Source of the DNA: Cutaneotrichosporon cavernicola
Lineage: Eukaryota; Basidiomycota; Tremellomycetes; Trichosporonales; Trichosporonaceae
Direction: 5' to 3'
Assembly: GCF_030864355.1 (NCBI RefSeq)
Contig: NC_083393.1
Location: forward strand, 1,364,001 to 1,428,000
Length of the DNA stretch: 64,000 nt
Made by a program: the position numbers and the translations under genes. Position 1 is the stretch's first letter; each line of letters opens with the position of its first letter. The notes under the pieces are model-generated. The model was not told the DNA's origin. It did no database searches and saw nothing but the letters and a program-made list of their open reading frames with translations. Shown here piece by piece: positions 36,301 through 47,100 of this stretch.

Positions 36301-39063
36301 GGTCCGCGCCCGATGCAGAAATCTCGCAAGTCATCAGGCTCCCATTCTCAGTCGAGCGACGCACCGCCAGTCCCCGTTATCCCTGCTCGCCATCGGACTG
36401 GCTCCGCGACCGCTGTCGCGCTGAGGGACTATCGTTTTCCCTCGGATGGAGCGGAGTCGACCCAGTTGCCACAGCAGGTCCAGGAATCTCTGCAGGCTCC
36501 GGTGCAGTTCAGCCCAGCATTGACGACTTCTCCACGTGAAGAGTTCAAGCCTATACAGCCGCAGAAGAGAAGCGACAGTCTCTCGGCCTCGGACACGTCA
36601 GGCCACTTCCGCCAACCATCTCAGTCATCGGCATTGACGCCCTCCAAGTCACCCACTAGCAACGTACCCAGCAATCCGTCCCATAACAGTCGCAGCACCT
36701 CCACGGTACCTCCTCTCTCGTCGTCCTTGTCGCAGACACAGTCCCATGTGGTGTCGGTGTCACAGACGCCCCCACTCGCCCAGAGGCCAGACCAAGCGCA
36801 CGTCCGAACGGACAGCGACGTCCTACCGCCGCCAGTGCCACCAAAGGACGAATTATTCCCCCCTGGTCACAGGCCCTCTGCCGAGTCATCCTCTCCAGCT
36901 TCAGGTGGAGCGTATCGGACTCAGGCTCAGTCTTCGCATAAAGACACCAGTGAGAACCAGGTGCAACCTGTGCCATTCAACAGACTTTCTGTCGGGATGG
37001 GCCGTGACTCACGCTACGATCTGCTCAAGCACGTCCTAAATCCAACGGATTCTGTGGCAACATCTCAACAGAACCGGAATGGGACGGAGAGTGGCGAGAC
37101 GGTGGAGCTCATCCAGGAGCTCGACCCAATCGATAGCAAAGGGAAGCGTCCCGCCAACGGCGCACGGTCGTCCACGCCGGATTTGAATGGCCTCCTGGAG
37201 TCGTCTTCTGCGCTCCTTGAGCTACTTGATGAGGGCGCTGAGACGTCAGCGAAGGGAGCTGCAAGGGCCGCAGCCCGCCGGGCACTTGAAGGCGAGCTCG
37301 CGCAACAGCGCGAGATCGAGCGCCGCATCCACGAGCGTTCGGAACAGGACACCAGTCAGGATCACGCACTCGCTCTGGCTTTGCAGGACAGCCAGGACAG
37401 CGAAAACCCGAGCACGGCGAACGACGAAGCACTTGCGGCGCTGCTGGCCGATCTGCAGGCCGATGTCGGACCCAATACACAGGACCGAGAACGTGTGCAG
37501 CCACCCGCAAAGCAGTGGCCTGCGCTCTCATTCAAGGGCAAGGAGCGCGGCCCTCCACCCAAGCCCAGCAGACCACCTCCACCCAAGCCGCCTCGTAACG
37601 AGAGGGAGTGGTTGCCGCGCGCCGAAGAGGTGATCTCTGCTCCAGCGGAATCCAGCGTGTACACTGGACGTGAGCCAGTCCCGCCCCACAAGCGCGACAC
37701 GCAGTACATGCTCGCGTCGTTCCCGATTCCACCGTTGCCTAGTCGTGCGAACGTACCGACTCCGCCACCACCTCAGCTGCCGCCCATCACGCCGTCACGG
37801 CCGCTGAGTCAGTTCCCACCGTCACGGCCCGAAAGCCAGTTCATCCCTTCCGGCGCGCCACCCCTTCCTACGCCGCCTGTGGCACCAGCACTAACACCCC
37901 AACCCGCTGTCCATCCGCCACCGACCACCCGCCCCGTCCCACCGCCACCGCCCCCCCTGAAGACGCGCCGGCCACCACCACCTCCCCCACTCCCGCGACA
38001 GAGCCACGAAGCACAGAGCCACGAAGCGCCTTTCAGGCCCCTCACGGTCCCGCCAATCCAGCTCGACGACGGGCCAGTCTCGCAGCCCCACGACCGGCTC
38101 CAGTCGCCGCTCTCAATGTCTTCAGCGTCGTTCTCTCCCCTCGATGATCCCAGGCACGACCACGAAACGAGCGGGTCTGCGAGCTCTCTATTGCGTACCG
38201 CGTCTCGTGCTCGCCCTCGTGGACGCCGTGACCCTCCGCCTGTCCCTCCTCGTCCGTGGTCGAGGATCGTGGAAAGCCAACCTGGCAACCCATTGCCACA
38301 CAACCCCGACGATGCACCGGGACGGCCCGGCGCACCTAATCTACCACCGATTCGCCTCTCGGTGGAACACGACCCCCCGCTGCATGACAACTCGCGTCGC
38401 AGCTCTGCCGCCGACCTCGAAAGCCGCCGCAACTCTGCTGGCCTGGACCACAGACACAACCGCCTTAGTGTCGACCTCCCCTCCCTGCGTCGGGGCTCAT
38501 CGTCGTCCAGCATGTTCGCTGGCCTGAGACTCGACGCTCAGGGTCAACTGATTGAGGAGGAGCGCGCGGCCTCGACACTAGCCGAGACCGTGACTACCGA
38601 GACCGTGGTACCGCCCCCGGCACTGCCTGAAGCGCCTGGCGCAGTCCCTTCTGAGCCCCGTCAGGCCGGCGAGCGATGGGCCGAAGTCACCGATGTCGAC
38701 CTGTACGCTTCGCTCGTCATTGGCGGTGCAAACGAGTACGAGGGTCTGAACCACCTCATAGACTTCCTCGGGCCTGCCAAGGCACCTGGCGCGACGCCCG
38801 ATGAGCTCGCGACACTCGTCCCGGCGCCCGTGGTCGTGGACAGTCGCCGGGTCAACGCCGCCGGCAAGGTCAAGATCAAGTTGAGCGTCCTGGGCGTGCG
38901 CGTCACCAACTGCCCCGTATGTCTGGCGCAATACCGAGGCGACGATTCAGCTGTGCTCTTCCCGTGTGGTCACATATCACACGACAGCTGCGCTCGGAGG
39001 TGGTTGCGCGAGAGCGACGCGTGCATGGTGTGTCGCAACAAGCTGATTGACGACGGTGAATAA
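33359..39063 (+). CDS. Very large RING-H2 finger protein, putative E3 ubiquitin ligase
   Basis: Two exons, 33359-33992 and 34025-39063 (32-nt intron), encode 1890 residues. The C-terminal 50 residues are a RING-H2 finger: CPVC, 13 residues, then CGHISHDSC, ten residues, CMVC, giving C3H2C3 ligands. This supports E3 ligase activity; the substrate is unknown. Upstream are a Pro/Ser/Arg-rich N-terminus, a highly charged Glu/Arg/Ala coiled coil at about residues 375-570 (many EEERR and EEAARLRRREE units), about 900 residues of Ser/Pro low complexity, and polyproline clusters near 1390-1560 that could bind SH3 or profilin. The DVDLYASLVIGGANEYEGLN segment before the RING looks folded and may be a recruitment module. 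The length is extreme for a RING protein, but the frame is open throughout with no sign of fusion. Coding strand chosen because only it carries the RING. Confidence 0.85.
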
Positions 39064-40036
39064 CACCGACAAGCATGTGCTGTGCAGCGCATGGTAATAA
39101 TGGGTTTTCTGTATTCCTGTGCCACTCTTGTACTGTATGTACGCATTCATCCGGTATGACGGGAGGACCCCTTTCCGTTGAATGCGTTCCTTTGAGAGGT
39201 GAATGATGGGCAATAAACGGCGAGTCTGGTCACAGACCTAGTTGTAGTCTCTACAGCCTGTGTGGCCCAATCTCAACAACCAGTCGGCCACTAAACCAGT
39301 TGACCAGTTGGTGCGGCCAACTTTCCATCAATCGCATCTACACTGCTACACTGCCGCCACGATATTGAGCGTCGTCTCGGTCAGAGTAGATTGTAAGGGG
39401 GTCGCCGCGCCTCGGAAACGGAACAGGCCTGGAAGGACTTAGAGTCACGCATTCTTCACGTTTTGCTTCCTTTCGCAGCCGCCACATGCCACGTTTCGTC
39501 CATCACCTAAGCCTGGTTCCGCCAGAAACTGGTGCTGCAACCTGCCTCCGAAAGCCGCCACCATTCTTGCTCAGCGCGGAAAACCTCGACCAGATTGGTG
39601 TGTTTCTCTCCCAATGCTAAAAATCAATACAGATTGACATTAGAAACTTCCAGGGATTACCCTCTGTCACCATTTATATGTACAACAAAGAAGATGTTGA
39701 ATACGGCCAGTACTCAACGGAGGCAAACCTTGTTCAAAATTGCATCCGTAACCACACATCATCATCACTTTACACTAAGGACAGATCGATTAGCATCATT
39801 CCATGCATCTGCTCCTACTACCACGCTAGCGCGGCACTAGACCCACCAATCACAGGGGGCCAAACCCAACACAGACACACCTCATAGACCGCGTCTTACT
39901 TCAGTACTCTACTTCTGCATCTTACACTTCTCCTGCGCAACCCGTTGCATCTACCGCTGAGCCCTGCAGACTCTGTGACTTTTGAGGTGGAGTGGTCTAT
40001 AGGCATTTAGCCACACTCAATGTCAGAAACAATCCA
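39064..40036. other. Intergenic, no feature recognised
   Basis: Between the RING gene and the tRNA. Lower GC than flanking genes. No exon or repeat supported. Confidence 0.5.
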
Positions 40037-40120
40037 TCTCTGTTCGTATAGTGGCTAGTATGCTCGCTTGTCATTTAAAAGTGACCGCGGGAGACCGGAG
40101 TTCAATTCTCCGACAGAGAG
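40037..40120 (+). tRNA. tRNA-Asp(GTC) with a 12-nt intron
   Basis: The acceptor stem pairs TCTCTGT with ACAGAGA, and the discriminator is G at 40120. The D-arm is GTATAGTGGCTAGTAT. The T-arm is CGGAG-TTCAATT-CTCCG. The anticodon stem CTCGC pairs with GCGGG around loop TTGTCAC once the 12 nt TTTAAAAGTGAC are removed. That places the intron at the canonical position one base 3' of the anticodon. The 84-nt gene leaves a 72-nt mature tRNA before CCA addition. Confidence 0.93.
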
Positions 40121-40459
40121 TGTTCATCTTTTGCTGTTTCGTCTTTTGACACCCCTCCAACGTCCCACGTTGGAGGGCGGACATGATCTGAGGACTCGTA
40201 GATGGGGGAGGTCTATGACAGGCCCAGCCCTGCCGGCCCAGGGCTCGAGTCTCAGATCCACAGGTGACATCTGCCCACTATTGTGTTGCCGTTTGTGAGG
40301 TGACGTATGGTCTGGTATGCTCTGGATGCAAACTTGAGGTCGAAGATGCGAGAGCCTCGGTCTGTGGTAGGAGCATGTCGGGTCTCGGTGATACAACGCT
40401 TGCTCAGAGTACACTTGTACACTTTCTAGTACACTCACAAATGCTGAACCCCCGACTGA
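40121..40459. other. Intergenic, no feature recognised
   Basis: Separates the tRNA from the decayed dehydrogenase. Nothing supported. Confidence 0.5.
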
Positions 40460-41294
40460 GTAGCTCTAGTCACTGGCGCGGCGTCTTGAGTGAGTTCCCT
40501 TGTTAAGCTAGTTGATGTTGCTTGGCGCAGGGACGGCCCGCGCCCTCATGCACGCCGGAATCCGTCAGCTGGTTCTCACCGATATCCTTAGTCTGATTAG
40601 AATCGCGCCCAAGCTCGAGAACGCCGGTGCACAGGTCCTCGCACTCAGGGTGGACGTCTCGGACGAGACCGATGTGGAAAATGTGATCAAGCGCGCAGGG
40701 CGAAGTTTGGCAGCTGCATTACGTGGCGAATTGCGCGGGAATTATGGACGCGCGCAAGCTCTCCGACGCCAAGCCTGCCGACGTAAGTAGAGTAGAAGTG
40801 GGCCCAGCTGACATTAGTGGGACCTGGTGGTGGGGATCAATCTGCGCGGCGTGTTCCTCTGCTTCCACTGAGTTAAGGCTATGGCTCGGAAGATCCCCTG
40901 CCGTCCGATATCAATCCCGACCGGCAGCCGAGGGTGCCGCGAGCAGCTTGGGAACCCGAGCTGCGGCCCTCACGGGCATATACTCTGTCTATGCATGCTG
41001 AGATTGGGTAGGCCAAGGCCATCCGCTCGAGTATGCCATGCGGGGTGTGTGGATGTGAGTTGGCTGTTGAGAAATGAGATGCTGACAGCAGCAACAATGT
41101 CGCGCCCGGCATTATTGAGACGCCTATGACTACTTTGTCTTTCGCGGTGCCGTTCTTACAGAGCGAGAGCAACCCTGAACGCAACCGGGCACGGCGGAGG
41201 AGGTTGCTGACACGACCGTGTTCCTGCTGAACGATCGTGCTCGTTCGTCACGGGTGCGACGTGGGCTGTTGATGGTGGGATGATGATTTACTAA
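40460..41294 (+). pseudogene. Decayed short-chain dehydrogenase/reductase
   Basis: Fragments of an SDR appear in family order but in different frames. VALVTGAAS (start of the Rossmann nucleotide-binding motif) is followed at once by an in-frame TGA. GTARALMHAGIRQLVLTDI and QVLALRVDVSDETDVENV come after an intron-like gap. VANCAGIMDARKLSDAKPAD carries the NAG-like motif. WDLVVGINLRGVFLC is followed by a stop. RGVWM and NVAPGIIETPMT are joined by an intron-like gap. EEVADTTVFLLNDRA and SFVTGATWAVDGGMMIY are out of frame by one base. Old splice signals (GTAAGT, CTGACATTAG, CTGACAG) are still visible. At least three lesions break the frame. The active-site Tyr-x3-Lys region lies in the most eroded part (about 40860-41020). 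A functional gene would need several unusual splices; I favour a pseudogene. Confidence 0.75.
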
Positions 41295-41415
41295 AGTTGA
41301 AATGCATCACTGTCGCTATCGATTCCCGGTCCATCGGGACCGGGATCGCGCCAGATCACAGACACCTGGGCGCTCAATGGAGCCGGGCACCGCCGCGTGA
41401 CTACTCGACGGCTCC

Positions 41416-42873
41416 TCACAACAGAGAATACCCTCGCCGCGCATCCCACATGGGCACCTTGCGCCGCGCGCCAAAGTCTAACCCCCGCGTCTGGAGGTAC
41501 TCGACGACCTGGACGGACGAGGACAGGGCGTTGAAGTACGTCTTCTCAGGCTTGACAAAGTGGCTCTCGAGCATGTACGCGAGATGGCGGTGGCTTGGGT
41601 CAGCTCGGACGTGGTACTAAGGGAGCTGGCTTGGGTACATACAAGAGGGAGAAGATGAAGCCATAGTCGAGGCCGAGGTTGACAAAGTTCTCGACGGCAT
41701 GTACGGGTGTCCGGTCGTATCCTGCGAACAGAGCCGGGCTGGAGTTAGCTCGCATTCTATTAGCAGACTCACTTTGCTAACAGTCCACGCGCGGCCATGA
41801 CGCCGTGCACGCCGCACTCTCTCCTCATCTTGTGTGCATCCTCCAGGTCCCAGAGATCGCCGTTGGCGACAGTCGGCACCTCGCCCCTGACACACTCGAC
41901 CGCAAACGCGAGCTTGTCCAAGCTTACGGGGTCGGTGGAAGCCTGATGCCGTGTCCGGCCATGTACGGTGATATGGCTCACGCCCGCCGCGAGGGCAGTG
42001 CGGACGAGCTGTTCCGTTCGTCGCAAGTCGGGATCGACACGGATCTTGATACTGACCGGCCACTCCCACCCCATACGGTCGTGGACGCATCTCACCATAT
42101 CCGCCACGAGTTCGGGCTTACGCAGCAGGGCGCACCCGATACCCTCAGCATATGCCCAGCGCTGCGGACACCCGCAGTTGATATCGAGTCCGTCGATGTG
42201 GGGGGCGATGAGCTCGGCGGCGTCGGCTAGACTGGGACCATTTGGTGACGCCATTTGGGCGAGGAGGGCGCCGCGAACCAGACGCGAATTTTGGGTTGGT
42301 GGGGTGGGGGTGGGTGGGAGGCGAGAGGTGGGGCGGGTATCGTGAAGCGTCTTGGTCACGCGGACTGTTGTTGGTGGAGGATAGGACGGGGGACGGGGGT
42401 CGTCGGCGTCACGCTCGTCAGAGATACGTAGCGCCTCAAGGGCGCCCAGAGCGCCTGGCTCGACTCGTGGTGGGTGCCGCCGCGGCTCCATCCAGAACAC
42501 ACCGCGCTCGTCTGAGCTCGTGCTCAGGTCGCTCACGCGCGCTTGCTGGCTCCGGCTGAACTCCTCCGCGAGGATCATGGGCGTGTGCGTGATCTGGGTT
42601 CAGCTGAAGAACTGAGGAAACGTGAGCAGCTGGGCCCAACTTACATGTGTCTCGTACAGCGACACGAGGTGGCGGAAGGGTACTGAGGTCAGCGCTGGTG
42701 TTCCAAATGGACTCACGTTTCGAGCAGCGTACCAGCGGCGCCAGGACATTCACCGTCTCGAACTCCTCGAGCATCGTGCGGACCGGCAGCCGCTCAGGCG
42801 TGGGCAGGTCAGCCCATGCCGCAGCCGTGTCCTCGGCCATGTCGGCGGCGGCGGAGGTCTCGGGGGAGATCAT
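41416..42873 (-). CDS. DUS4: tRNA-dihydrouridine synthase, Dus4 type
   Basis: Dus4 is an FMN/NADPH enzyme that reduces uridine to dihydrouridine at D-loop positions 20a and 20b of tRNAs. Exons 42717-42873, 42645-42682, 41773-42593, 41643-41738 and 41416-41593 give 429 residues. Diagnostic blocks are VLAPLVRCSKLPFRHLVSLY (FMN site), HTPMILAEEFSRS, the catalytic-Cys motif DINCGCPQRWA, PVSIKIRVDP, GVSHITVHGRTRHQ, VANGDL and GVMAARGLLANPALF. Subfamily Dus4 is chosen for the CGCPQRWA and GRTRHQ variants. A 60-residue Pro-rich insertion lies between ERGVFWMEPRR and RLVRGALLAQMASPNG. Intron donors are canonical, including GTATGT at 41642. The gene converges with the SDR pseudogene. Confidence 0.92.
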
Positions 42874-43669
42874 TGGGAGAGTGGAGGTGACAACAGCAAT
42901 TCAGGTAACCTCAATGTAGCAGTATCGAAATATTTGGCGGGGCCCACTTCTTCAGGGATTTCATCGGTACATTGGGCCATTAGCCCACGCTGTAATCCCA
43001 TTAGGAAGTCACCTGATCGCATTTCAGTTGTGGAGCTGTTGGTCGCTGCTATGTCGAGCAGCAAAGAAATCGACACTGTTGGTCACACGAGTGGACCCTG
43101 TGTTAAAAATGCCGCACCGTCACTTGTGCAGGTCGTATTCTAGCGCAGACTGTTGTCACCCAGACCGAACCATGCAACACAGGACTGATGAGACGTGATG
43201 AGGGTGAGTGTGGCGTCAGGATGCGGATACTTTGGGTTATTTTCCAGTGAGGTTCCTCATCGACGAAGTGGGTCAGGGCTCGAACAGGCAATTTGAGTGG
43301 CACTGCCACGGGGTTGAGCGAGCATGCGATAAGCGCCTCTTGAGTTAGACCATCCATCAGAGCAGCGAGACATGAACACATCTGAGATTACATGGACCTA
43401 TTGGTTGAGAGGAATAGCCGAGGGGGAGCCGACATCTGAGCACGTTGGCGGATTGCGCTTGGGCTCGGTGGCAGATAGCTAGCCTCAACCCCTAGCGGCT
43501 TATTTGTACTTTTATGCATGGACATGTACAACTATGCTAGTGGAGAATCCCTATGCTGTGGTGAGGCTGGGGCTAGAAATTATTGTTTTTTGAGCGCCAC
43601 ATGTGGCAGCCCGACACTACTATTACTCTGGGAGATTGTGACCCTCGCTGAGGGCAATCGTCTACTTAA
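42874..43669. other. Intergenic, DUS4 promoter and ammonium-transporter 3' flank
   Basis: No exon, tRNA or repeat supported in these 0.8 kb. Confidence 0.5.
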
Positions 43670-45437
43670 TCACACCTTCTCACTGGGAGAGGGACCTCGG
43701 GGTGTTGGCTCGGGGGTGGGGGAGAGCGAGGCAGGCTTTTCTGATACGACGCCGGTCGCCTTCTCGCTATCGCTCGAGTTGTTGGCGGTCATGTCGTCTT
43801 CGCGTTCGGCCACTTCCGGCATGGGAGCCAGGTAGGTGGGGCGAGAAGCCGAACGGCCACGAGAATGAGAACGCTCGCGGTCGTGCTGCTGCTGGAGGCG
43901 GTCTGCGATCTGAACACCGCTCATCGACCGCCACATGGGGAGGGTCTGGCCACCGGCGCTGTTCTGGCGCCAGTTGTGGTACTCGGCGGTCATCTCGGCG
44001 TTGTGCTCGAGGTCGCGGCGGAAGAAAGCGTAGTCGGCAATGTACTCATCGTGCTCGACCTCGTCCATACCGACAATTTCAGCCTCCTCGCTGGCACGGA
44101 ACTTGCAGCCGGGAATGAGGTTGATGATGAACATGATGGCGATAGTGACGACAAAGGTCCAGCCGCAGCCGACGCAGACCCAGGCGACCTGCTTGCCCAA
44201 CTGGATCCAGTTACGGTCTATCCAGCCACCGGGGATCTTGCTAAAGCCGTCGTTGGCGGCGACGGAGCTCTGGGCAAAAAGACCGGTCATGATGGTGCCG
44301 ACTATGCCGGCCAGGGCGTGGACAGAGAAGATATCCATCGGGTCGTCAACGCGCATTGAGTTCTTGAGGCCAGTGCACAAGTTGGAAACGACCGCGGAGA
44401 CGAGGCCAATGAGGGCAGCGGCGGGAGCACCGACGACACCGGCAGCGGGAGTAATGGCGACAAGACCCGCAATGGCGCCGGTGCAGAAACCGACCATGGA
44501 CCACTTTCGCTCGAGGCGGAAGTCCATGATCATCCAGGTGATGGCACCGACTGATCCGGCAAGGTTGGTGTTGAAGAGGGCCAGTGTACCCTTGAGCGAC
44601 GCGGCGTAAGCAGAGCCGCCGTTGAAGCCCATCCAGCCGACCCAGAGCATAACAGTACCGAGGGTGATCTGGGAGACGTTCGAGGGCTTGAACATGAGGC
44701 GCTCGGTGCCATACCCGCGGCGCTTGCCGATGAAGTACGAGTACGCGAGACCACCGACACCGGATGCAATTTCGACGGGAACACCGCCAGCGTAGTCGAT
44801 AACACCCCACTGGGCGGCCCAGCCGTTGACGCTCCAGATCCAGTGCGCGAGCATGTCGTAGACGAGGGTGGTCCAGCAGAAGATGAAGAGCATGGCGGGG
44901 AGGGTGCGCGAGCGCTCGGCCGCAGCACCGAGAAGGATAGCGGGTACGAGGTTGGCAAACATCATCTGGTAGGTGGCGAAGACAATCTCGGGGAGCTTGC
45001 CGTTGGCCTCGGGGATGGGCCGCTCGAGGACGTTGCGGAAACCAACGTTGCGGCCATCACCGAAGAAAGAACCGCCAGTTTCGGAGAAGACGAGCGAATA
45101 GCCGATGAAAAACCACTGGAATGAGACAATCGCCAGCGAAAGCATCGAAAGTAGCAAGAGCTGGAGAGCATTCTTGCGTCGGGCCAGGCCTGAATACAAG
45201 TAACCCAGGCCAGGGATCTGGATGTCAGCATTGACTGCAATTGATCACGATCACGCAACACCCGTTACTCACCATAAAAATGATGAGTACTGCACTGGTC
45301 AGGACCCAAGCAATATCTCCTGGGTCGTACACAGTCGTCTCGCCGTTGAGGGTCGAGACGATGTCTGTGCCTAGTTCGTTGTAGGTGAAGGTCCCGTCGG
45401 GGTTGGGCGAGAGGATGCCGTAGGTGAGGTTGACCAT
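43670..45437 (-). CDS. Ammonium transporter, MEP/AMT/Rh family (Mep1/Mep3-type)
   Basis: A plasma-membrane permease for ammonium uptake. Exons 45273-45437 and 43670-45217 (55-nt intron) give 570 residues with the usual multi-helix Amt fold. Signatures include DPGDIAWVLTSAVLIIFM, GLARRKNALQLLLLSML, the family stretch DYAGGVPVEIASGVGGLAYS, GGSAYAAS, NLAGSVGAITWM, and DDPMDIFSVHALAGIVG with the second pore histidine. The first pore histidine is replaced by Glu (VPVEIAS). In yeast this marks Mep1/Mep3, while the high-affinity sensor Mep2 keeps His. The cytosolic C-tail is long (about 130 residues), starting with the conserved region around GMDEVEHDEYIADYAF and ending in a Ser/Pro-rich stretch. 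The upstream region holds several GATAAG motifs, suggesting nitrogen catabolite control by the GATA factor of this window or a paralogue. Confidence 0.95.
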
Positions 45438-47100
45438 GGCGAAAGAGTGTGAGGTGGATGGAACGGCGATTACGGCCGAAAGAGAATGCGACCTGTAGGC
45501 AGGTTGTTTGGTTGCGCGTTGTGGTAGCGAGATAGCTCAAATATTACTTGGCAAGAAACTGTAGGGCAGTGAGAGCAAAGTCCGCGGAGATGAGTGCGAA
45601 ATAGATGGCAAGAGATACCAGTCGATAGCGGGGAGGATCCTTGATGTTGACTATCGGGTGTGTCGTGTGGCTTGTACACGCTAGTGTGAGACCGTGTGGG
45701 GTAGGCTATGCGGCCAGAATAGATCTAGTGGTTGGTTGTATCGGAGGGGAGGGGGAGGATAACGAAAATAGAGCCTTGCTGCGCGATGTTGTCTGCCTGC
45801 TTTAAAGACCTTGATCTAGAGAAGAGAAAAGGCGATGGGAAGAGTTGGGTTAGATGCTTATCAGTAACCAGCTGCTCGCACTCACCTTCCCCCCCACCAC
45901 TGAATGGCTCATCACGCACATCTTCACTCGAGTCTTTGGCTTGGGCCAGGTGACCATGATTAGTGTGGACCATTTACCGTATGAATCCATCTATCTATCG
46001 CCACCAGATCCGTCCTGTTCCGAGATGGCGGTAATCTGACGCTTCAGCCACTAACACAAGGGCATTCAACTAGCAACCCAGGGTAGTCTCGTAGACGAAT
46101 TCGGTCATCAATGGTCGCGACGGGCCGATTAGAGTACCAGGGGTGGTCGAGTGGTGGCGTTTGACGCCCAAAGGCGGCTATGAGTAATGTTCGTTGGGGG
46201 CTCGATTCGGCTGTGAGATGCGAGATGGCCCGTTTGGCTGTTTGACCGGTAGCTGAGACAGTTTGGAAGAGAGCGTATCAGTGGCTCAATAGTTCAATTC
46301 CCATCTTCGATTGCAATACTCATTACAATCAAAGTGATAAGAGTAAATTCAGATAAGTAAAGTTTTTGCCACCCATTGACCATCCGGACAAGTCAATTCC
46401 GCGGGCCTGGACGCGTCATTCTACTTTCAACCAATCAAAATCAACTAATCCAGATAAGCGAGTCTGGTCCACTGGCCAATCCTGAAAGATCTAGTGGGAT
46501 GTTTGTAATGAATACTAATCGACTATTCAGTTAGTTCCTTGCGAGTGTTAATGGCGGGAAGAGTGAGGTCATAGAGGGGCGTAGGTGGACGGGGTGCTTA
46601 GTTCTGGATTTCTGGACTTTTGCTTATCTTCATGTCTTGAGGCAAGGCTATGAAAATCCCTTTATGAGGGTTATCAGTCAACCTGGTTAAGCCACCTTTC
46701 TATTTTTGTCCATTCAGCCAATCCCAACTCGACTCCGTCTCACTCCGACCATTCCCGGCTTCATGCAGTCTCTCCGTACCTCCGTTTTACCGTTCGGCGT
46801 CGGCCACCTCGGGGGCTAGGGCCGATTCCACTTCCGTCTTCCGTTCTCTTGACTCCGTTAATCTCAACGCCACCAGTCTTCCCTGGAACATAGTAAAGGT
46901 GGAGGCGCCCGGGTTTCTGTTGGCCAAAGATGTGGCTGTGATAAGCTGCCTCTGCCGACACGTGACGCCCCCCCTAACTTTAGATGGCGACTGCCTTTTG
47001 GTACCTTAGCTTTGGGGACAGACATTCCTTTGCCCCACCTACCCCACTTGGCATCTGATACATCTGACATCTGCCATTTACCACCCGCCACTCCGTTATC
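45438..47100. other. Divergent intergenic region
   Basis: 1.66 kb shared by the ammonium transporter (leftward) and the BioF-like gene (rightward). A C/T-rich stretch at 46680-46870 precedes the BioF-like gene. No exon supported. Confidence 0.5.
45857..46944. promoter_or_regulatory. Cluster of six GATAAG motifs between the ammonium transporter and the BioF-like gene
   Basis: GATAAG or its complement occurs at 45857-45862 (CTTATC), 46336-46341, 46352-46357, 46453-46458, 46623-46628 (CTTATC) and 46939-46944. About 0.8 would be expected by chance in the 1.66-kb divergent region at even base composition. Fungal nitrogen GATA factors recognise HGATAR, often as close pairs, as at 46336/46352. Function is inferred. 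Confidence 0.5.

Noticed and set aside
46130..46215. A tRNA-like string (GGTGGTCGAGTGGTGGCG ... GGGGGCTCGATTCGG)
   Set aside because: The acceptor ends do not pair and no proper anticodon or T-stem can be formed.
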